From NCBI GenBank assembly GCA_014377795.1, contig JACMOY010000286.1, positions 1-10,684 on the forward strand: a stretch of 10,684 bases of DNA. Reading direction: 5' to 3'. Made by a program: the position numbers and the translations under genes. Below, piece after piece: positions 5,382 through 10,684 of this stretch. Source of the stretch: Actinomycetota bacterium. Its GTDB lineage: Bacteria > Actinomycetota > Actinomycetes > Actinomycetales > Angustibacteraceae. Every line of letters starts with the position of its first letter. Within the stretch, counting starts at the first letter, position 1. A model generated the notes under the pieces. The model was not told the DNA's origin, ran no database searches, and saw only the letters and a program-made list of their open reading frames with translations.

Positions 5382-6623
5382 GTGGCGGCGGGTACGGATG
5401 TCGGCACCGCACGTCGCTGGGCCATGCTGGCGACGGCGGTGGCGGCCCAGGCGGCATCGACGGTCCTGGTCAACGGCGTGGTGTTCCTGCTGCCCGTGCT
5501 GCACACCCGCTACGGCCTGAGCCTGGCCCGGGCGGGTCTGCTGGTGGCCCTGCCCTCGGTCGGCACGATGCTGGCGCTGATCGCCTGGGGCGCGGTGGCC
5601 GATCGCTGGGGTGACCGCCGGGTGCTCGTGCTCGGCCTGGGGCTGACCGGGCTGGCGACCGCCGCAGCTGCCGCGGCCTCGGATGGGTGGTGGGCGCTGG
5701 GCGGGTTCCTGCTGCTCGCGGGGGCGGCGGCGGCCAGTACGAACGCCGCGAGCGGGCGCCTCGTGGTCGGGTGGTTCCCGCCGCACCGGCGCGGGCTGGC
5801 GATGGGCATCCGGCAGTCCGCCCAACCGCTGGGCGTGGCGGTCGCGGCCCTGGTCGTGCCGCGGGTCGCGGCGGCGTCGGGGATCGGTGCGGCCCTGCTG
5901 CTGCCTGCGGTCGCCACGGGGGTGGTGGCCGCGGTGTGCGCGCTCGTGGTGGTCGACCCGCCGCGCGCCTCGCGGGTCGCGGCAGCCGGCACCGGCGAGC
6001 TGGCCAACCCCTACCGCGCCGACCGGCGGCTGGTGCGCATCCACGCGGTCTCGGTGCTGCTCGTGGTCCCGCAGTTCACCGTGATGACGTTCGCCCTGGT
6101 CTGGCTGGTGGGTGAGCGCGGCTGGTCGCTGACCGCAGCGGGCTCGCTGGTCGCGGTGGCCCAGGTGCTGGGGGCAGGCGGGCGCCTGGCCGCCGGGGTC
6201 TGGTCGGACCGGGTGGGCAGCCGGCTGCGTCCCCTGCGCGCCGTCGCGGTCGCTGCCGCCGTCACGATGGCGGCACTGGCCGTCACCGACCCGCTGCCGG
6301 GTCCGTGGGCCGTGGTGCTCCTGGTCGTCGCGACGGTCGTGACCGTGGCTGACAACGGCCTGGCGTTCACCTCGGTCGCCGAGATCGGCGGCCCGTGGTG
6401 GGCGGGCCGCGCCCTTGGCGCGCAGAACACCGCCCAGTTCCTCGCGGCGGCGGCGGTGCCACCGATCGTGGGTGCCCTCATCGGCGGCGCCGGGTACGCC
6501 CTCACCTTCGGGCTGGTCGCGCTGCTACCGCTGCTCGCGGTGCCGCTCGTGCCGGTCGAGGCCCGCCCGGGTGCGGCCGCCTCGTCGGATCACAGCCGGC
6601 CGGCAGCCTTGAGGGCCAGGTAG
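5382..6623 (+). CDS. Major facilitator superfamily (MFS) transporter
   Basis: 413 residues from GTG 5382, chosen for the agggg 5 bases upstream and a short cytoplasmic lead (TARRWAM) before the first helix. About 12 hydrophobic helices are visible. The MFS motif between helices 2 and 3 is clear, GAVADRWGDRR at 70-80 (G70, D74, R75, G77, R79, R80), and a second-half counterpart AAGVWSDRVGSR occurs after helix 8. RRGLAMGIRQSAQPLG (136-151) is typical of a common actinobacterial MFS group. It should be a proton-coupled symporter or antiporter in the cytoplasmic membrane, but the substrate cannot be told. It lies 103 bases after the SpoIIM-family gene, with its own likely control region, and its final 34 bases overlap the 3' end of the convergent DUF58 gene. 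An intervening transporter here is not part of the usual RDD/SpoIIM/DUF58 arrangement as I recall it, suggesting insertion. Confidence 0.9.
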   Translation: MAAGTDVGTARRWAMLATAVAAQAASTVLVNGVVFLLPVLHTRYGLSLARAGLLVALPSVGTMLALIAWGAVADRWGDRRVLVLGLGLTGLATAAAAAASDGWWALGGFLLLAGAAAASTNAASGRLVVGWFPPHRRGLAMGIRQSAQPLGVAVAALVVPRVAAASGIGAALLLPAVATGVVAAVCALVVVDPPRASRVAAAGTGELANPYRADRRLVRIHAVSVLLVVPQFTVMTFALVWLVGERGWSLTAAGSLVAVAQVLGAGGRLAAGVWSDRVGSRLRPLRAVAVAAAVTMAALAVTDPLPGPWAVVLLVVATVVTVADNGLAFTSVAEIGGPWWAGRALGAQNTAQFLAAAAVPPIVGALIGGAGYALTFGLVALLPLLAVPLVPVEARPGAAASSDHSRPAALRAR

Positions 6624-7885
6624 CGGTCGGCGAGGGCTGGCGGCAGCTGGTCGGGGGTGGCGTCGACGACGTCGGCGCCGAGCCGGGTGAGCAGTCGGGT
6701 CAGCCGGGCGCGCTCCAGCCCGGCCCGCTCGGCGGCCGCCGCGTCGTAGACCTGGTCGACGTCGTCGCGCGCCCTGGCCATCGCGGCCACCATCGGGTCG
6801 GCGACCGACGCGACCACGACCTGGTGCCGGCGGGTGAGCTGGGCCAGCACGGGTAGCAGGCCCTCCTCGACGGCGGCGGCCTCCAGCGGGGTCAGCAGCA
6901 CCACGAGCGCCCGGCGCGACAGCCTGGCCCGCACAGCGGAGACCGCGACGGCCCAGTCCGCCTCGACCCGCTCGGCCTCCAACGGGGCCATGGCGTTCAC
7001 CAGCGACGACAGCAACGTGGTCGCGCCGGCGCCCAGCACCTGGGCGCGCACCCGGCGGTCGACGGCGATCAGGTCGACGCGGTCGCCGGCGCGCGAGGCG
7101 AGCGCGGCCAGCAGCAGGGCCGCGTCCATGGCCGCGTCCAGGCGCGGGGCGTCGCCGACCCGGCCGGCCGCCGTCCGCGAGGTGTCGAGCACCAATAGCA
7201 CCCGGCGGTCGCGCTCGGGGCGCCAGGTGCGCACCACGACCTGGCGCCGGCGGGCCGTGGCGCGCCAGTCGATGCTGCGGACGTCGTCACCGTCGACGTA
7301 GTCGCGCAGCGAGTCGAACTCGGTGCCCTGGCCGCGCACGTTCACGCTGGAGCGGCCGTCGATCTCTCGCAGCCGAGCCAGCCGGCTCGGCAGGTGCTTG
7401 CGGGACGAGAACGGCGGCAGCGCCCGCACCCACCCGGGAACCGGCACCGAGCGCTGCCGGGCGGCGACGCCGAGCGGGCCCAGCGAGCGCACGGTGACCC
7501 GGTCGGCCAGCCGGTCGCCGCGCCGGGTGGGGGCGAGCGCGGTGCTGACCCGCCGCCGCTCGCCGGCCGGCAGGTCGAGCCGGTGCCGCTCGCCGGTGGC
7601 CCCGGCCGAGGGCTGCCAGGCGTCGCGCAGCGTTCCGCGCAGGGTGCGCCCACCGGGGTTGGTGAGGGTCAGCGTCGAGGACGTCGCCTCGCCCAGCCGG
7701 ACGGCGCCGGTCGGCGTCCGCTCGATGGTGAGGGCTCGGGGGGAGGCCGCGAGCGCCAGGTCGGCCACCGCCGCGGCGACCACGACCAGGGCCCAGACGC
7801 CGATCCCGGCCCAGCCAGGTTGGACCAGGCCGACGTAGACCACCCCGACCAGGGTCAGGAGGGCGGCGCGGCCGGTGAGCGCCAT
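6590..7885 (-). CDS. DUF58 domain-containing protein (von Willebrand A-like MoxR partner)
   Basis: 431 residues. Two N-terminal membrane helices (about 5-22 and 25-45) precede an extracytoplasmic-type beta domain (about 50-150). The DUF58 signature follows at about 187-212: GTEFDSLRDYVDGDD and RSIDWRATAR. The C-terminal part is von Willebrand A-like, starting VLLVLDTSRT (229-238), with a metal-site-like D234, S236 and T238; the canonical motif is DxSxS. DUF58 proteins are encoded beside MoxR ATPases and are thought to be their membrane-anchored partners. The last gene seen in the operon: its ATG lies 7 bases after the moxR stop, without a clear Shine-Dalgarno, so translation is probably coupled. 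Its 3' end overlaps the convergent MFS gene by 34 bases. The biochemical role is unproven. Confidence 0.93.
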   Translation of the reverse strand: MALTGRAALLTLVGVVYVGLVQPGWAGIGVWALVVVAAAVADLALAASPRALTIERTPTGAVRLGEATSSTLTLTNPGGRTLRGTLRDAWQPSAGATGERHRLDLPAGERRRVSTALAPTRRGDRLADRVTVRSLGPLGVAARQRSVPVPGWVRALPPFSSRKHLPSRLARLREIDGRSSVNVRGQGTEFDSLRDYVDGDDVRSIDWRATARRRQVVVRTWRPERDRRVLLVLDTSRTAAGRVGDAPRLDAAMDAALLLAALASRAGDRVDLIAVDRRVRAQVLGAGATTLLSSLVNAMAPLEAERVEADWAVAVSAVRARLSRRALVVLLTPLEAAAVEEGLLPVLAQLTRRHQVVVASVADPMVAAMARARDDVDQVYDAAAAERAGLERARLTRLLTRLGADVVDATPDQLPPALADRYLALKAAGRL

Positions 7886-7892
7886 CAGTGGC

Positions 7893-8878
<986 letters not shown>

Positions 8879-8882
<4 letters not shown>

Positions 8883-10072
8883 GCGCGGCGTACCTCCGTG
8901 TCGAGGGAGTCCAGCGCCCTGGCCAGGGTGACCAGGGCGGCGTCGTCGGTGGGTTCGGGGCCGACGAGCAGGGCGGTGACGTCCGTGACCGGACGACGGG
9001 TGCGGGCGGCGGCAGCCACTGCGACCTCGCGGGGGTCGGCGGAGTGGGTCAGGTGGCAGGTGACCGCGATGCGCTCGACGGCGGCGGCGCGCAGCACCGA
9101 CGCCGCGCGCCCGCGCGCCCGCGCCCGCCGGTACAGCCGACCCCGGCCCAAGGTCGTCTCGACCGAGCGCACGACGACCGGCAGCGGTTCGGGCACCAGC
9201 CGACCCAGCCGGCGTCCGCGCCACACCATCGCGACCAGCAGCGCCACGACCAGCTGGCCGGCGGCCCAGAGCACGCCGGGCGGCAGCAGGTCGCGCAGGC
9301 TCGGCGGGGGACCCACCCCCGTGTCGGCGGGGTTGGGTGTCCACCAGACCAGTCGCGCGCGGGCTCCCAGGGTGCCCACGGCCAGCGCGGCGTCCCCGGC
9401 GTCGTCGAGCCGCTCGTTGGTCAGCGCGTCGCCCGAGCCGAGCACCGTCGTCCGGCCACCGCCTGGCCCGGTCAGCGCGACCAGGCCCGCGCCGGTCGCG
9501 ACCGGGTAGCACGCGGTGACGGCGGGCCCTTCGGGGCCCGCACGGTAGGCGAGCCCGCCGAGCAGGGCTGACCCCGCCCGCGCCGCGACGACGTCGGAGC
9601 AGGACGGGTCACGCACCGACGTCGACTCAGGGCTGTTGCTGCCGATGACCAGCGGCAGCCCCAGGTCGGCCAGCAGCGCCTGCTGCGGACCGATCAGCGC
9701 GAGGTCGGCGCCGGCGTCCTGCACCGCCGAGCGCAGGTCGGCGGTACGCCGCCCGAGCAGCAGGTCGGTGCGGGCGACCACGACTGTGGCGTCGGAGCCG
9801 CCGGCGAGGTCGCGGGCGACGTCGTCGAACCGCGTGCGCACCCGGACGTCGACCCCGTGCGTGCGCAGCACCTGCACGACGGCACGGGCGCCGTCGGGCG
9901 CGACGCTGCCCGGGTCGAGGTAGCCCCCGCCGGCCGGGCCCAGCAGGGCCAGACCCGCGACGGCGGCGAGCAGCACCGCGACGGCGAGCGCGACGGGTGC
10001 GCGCAGTCGTCGCCAGCGTCCGGCGGGCCGGGCCGGGGGTGCGGCGAGGGCTGCCGGCAGCGGCGCGGTCAC
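8879..10072 (-). CDS. DUF4350 domain-containing membrane protein
   Basis: 397 residues from GTG 10072, whose GTGA overlaps the stop of the DUF4129 gene (10069-10072). N-terminal Pro/Ala-rich cytoplasmic lead, one membrane helix (about 24-45), then an extracytoplasmic DUF4350 domain (about 50-250) beginning YLDPGSVAPDGARAVVQVLRTHGVDV and ending LVWWTPNPADTG (241-252). A second helix follows (about 264-284), then a cytoplasmic tail with VPEPLPVVVRSVETTLGRGRLYRRARARG (293-321), very characteristic of the actinobacterial group. Function is unknown; the family is related to nucleotide- or sugar-binding-like folds by annotation only, and I do not assign a ligand. Co-translated with moxR (ATGA overlap), so it is probably a membrane part of the MoxR system. 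The tail is very GC-rich and Arg-rich (9100-9140). Confidence 0.88.
9522..9541. repeat. Perfect 8-base GC hairpin inside the DUF4350 gene
   Basis: GCGGGCCC (9522-9529), loop TTCG (9530-9533), GGGCCCGC (9534-9541). On the transcribed - strand the loop is CGAA. It encodes the AGPEGPA segment (about residues 178-184). It may be a chance product of GC-rich codons or an RNA stability or pausing element within the operon; no T run follows. Confidence 0.6.
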
Positions 10073-10684
10073 CGGGGTGCCGCGACCGGGTCGAGCAGCG
10101 GACGCGCCGCCGCCACCTGGTCGTCGAGCTGCCGCAGCTGCCGGTCGTGCGCGGCGGTGGCCGGGCGCCCGCCGTACACGACGTCGTCGAACAGTCGAGC
10201 TGCCGAGCGCAGGTCGACGCTGACCGCCGGCATCGCCCCACCGGCCTCGGTGGCGGTCTCGAGCGCGGTCCGGCCGGCCCGCTCGTCGAGCACGGTGCGC
10301 TCCTCGAGCGAGCGGGCCACCGCCCGGAACCGCTCGCGGACGGCGGTCGTCCACCGGCCCGCGGCCGCGGCCTCGTCGGCGAGGGAGCGGTGCTCGGCCG
10401 CGGTGCGGTGCTCGTCCAGGACCGCGCCCGCCCGGTTCGTGCGACCTGCCCGGCGCAGCGGGCCGGTCCGGCTGAGCACCATCGCGACGACGCCGGCCAG
10501 CAGCACCAGCAGCAGCACCAGCCCCAGGGTGCGGCCGGGCGCGAGCCCGTCAGGCACCTGCAGGTCCTGGAGGCGGGCGAGCAGCCAGCGGGCGAACCGG
10601 GTGACCCAGCCTGGCCGGGCACGCGCGTACGCCGGGTCACTCAGCTCGCGGCGCGCCCACTCGCGGGCCACCTCGCGAGACGGG
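10069..10684 (-). CDS. DUF4129 domain-containing membrane protein, 5' end outside the window
   Basis: At least 204 residues are read before the right edge, and the frame is still open there. A GTG at 10671 (MAREWARRELSDPAYA) is a possible start, but in this family the similar segment (ARELSDPAY) is normally preceded by a short Pro-rich lead, so the true start is probably a little beyond the window. After about 40 cytoplasmic or amphipathic residues (WVTRFARWLLARLQDL) comes one membrane helix (LGLVLLLVLLAGVVAMVLS), then the soluble DUF4129 domain with RFRAVARSLEERTVLDERAGRTALE and a downstream FDDVVYGGRPA segment. The first visible gene of the operon, overlapping DUF4350 by 4 bases (GTGA). Function unknown; related domains occur at the C-terminus of transglutaminase-like proteins that neighbour MoxR/DUF58 elsewhere, which fits an envelope role. 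Confidence 0.88.
   Translation of the reverse strand, partial: PSREVAREWARRELSDPAYARARPGWVTRFARWLLARLQDLQVPDGLAPGRTLGLVLLLVLLAGVVAMVLSRTGPLRRAGRTNRAGAVLDEHRTAAEHRSLADEAAAAGRWTTAVRERFRAVARSLEERTVLDERAGRTALETATEAGGAMPAVSVDLRSAARLFDDVVYGGRPATAAHDRQLRQLDDQVAAARPLLDPVAAPR

Noticed and set aside
3722..5506. A 594-codon open frame on the - strand covering the RDD and SpoIIM-family genes
   Set aside because: It is Arg/Pro/Gly-rich, has no recognisable domain except an out-of-frame echo of the RDD gene, and lies across two well-supported genes. It is a by-product of high GC content.
9081..9135. Alternating CG-rich tract as a repeat array or Z-DNA element
   Set aside because: It encodes the conserved RRARARGRAASVLR stretch of the DUF4350 protein, so Arg/Ala codons in a GC-rich genome explain it.

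Overview
The window is very GC-rich DNA with GTG starts, leaderless-looking promoters and actinobacterial protein families (mycobacterial-type S-adenosylhomocysteinase, RDD/SpoIIM-family pair, MoxR-DUF58-DUF4350-DUF4129 cluster). I infer a high-GC Gram-positive actinobacterium, probably in the Micrococcales (Intrasporangiaceae-like); the genus cannot be fixed from this sequence alone. Nothing in it is an RNA gene, insertion sequence, prophage gene or CRISPR array.

Left part (1-3358, all + strand): the 3' two thirds of a cation diffusion facilitator transporter; a glycosyltransferase-87/DUF2029-type membrane protein broken by a single-base frameshift near 1322; then an intact ahcY (S-adenosylhomocysteinase). 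The roughly 90 bases before ahcY are unusually structured: three small hairpins and a 10-codon leader reading frame, with its own Shine-Dalgarno, that overlaps the ahcY start.

Middle part: a nested inverted repeat with a UUCG loop (3377-3444) separates ahcY from the convergent RDD gene and is the likely bidirectional terminator. RDD (- strand) and a SpoIIM-family gene (+ strand) diverge from a gap of only 22 bases, where two -10-like hexamers overlap and each lies 6 bases from its start codon: a compact two-way leaderless promoter. An MFS transporter gene follows SpoIIM on the + strand, after a 103-base leader rich in TCTCA/TGAGA half-sites. Its last 34 bases overlap the 3' end of the convergent DUF58 gene.

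Right part (6590-10684, - strand): one operon read right to left, DUF4129 (cut by the window edge) - DUF4350 - moxR - DUF58. The first two junctions are 4-base stop/start overlaps (GTGA, ATGA) and the last is a 7-base gap, so the four proteins are almost certainly co-translated. Together with the adjacent SpoIIM and RDD membrane proteins this is a conserved but poorly understood actinobacterial module: a MoxR AAA+ ATPase probably acting with a von Willebrand A-like partner (DUF58) and membrane-anchored proteins in envelope assembly or stress. The most interesting items are this module, the two-way promoter, the ahcY leader and the MFS leader repeats; no wholly new system is evident.
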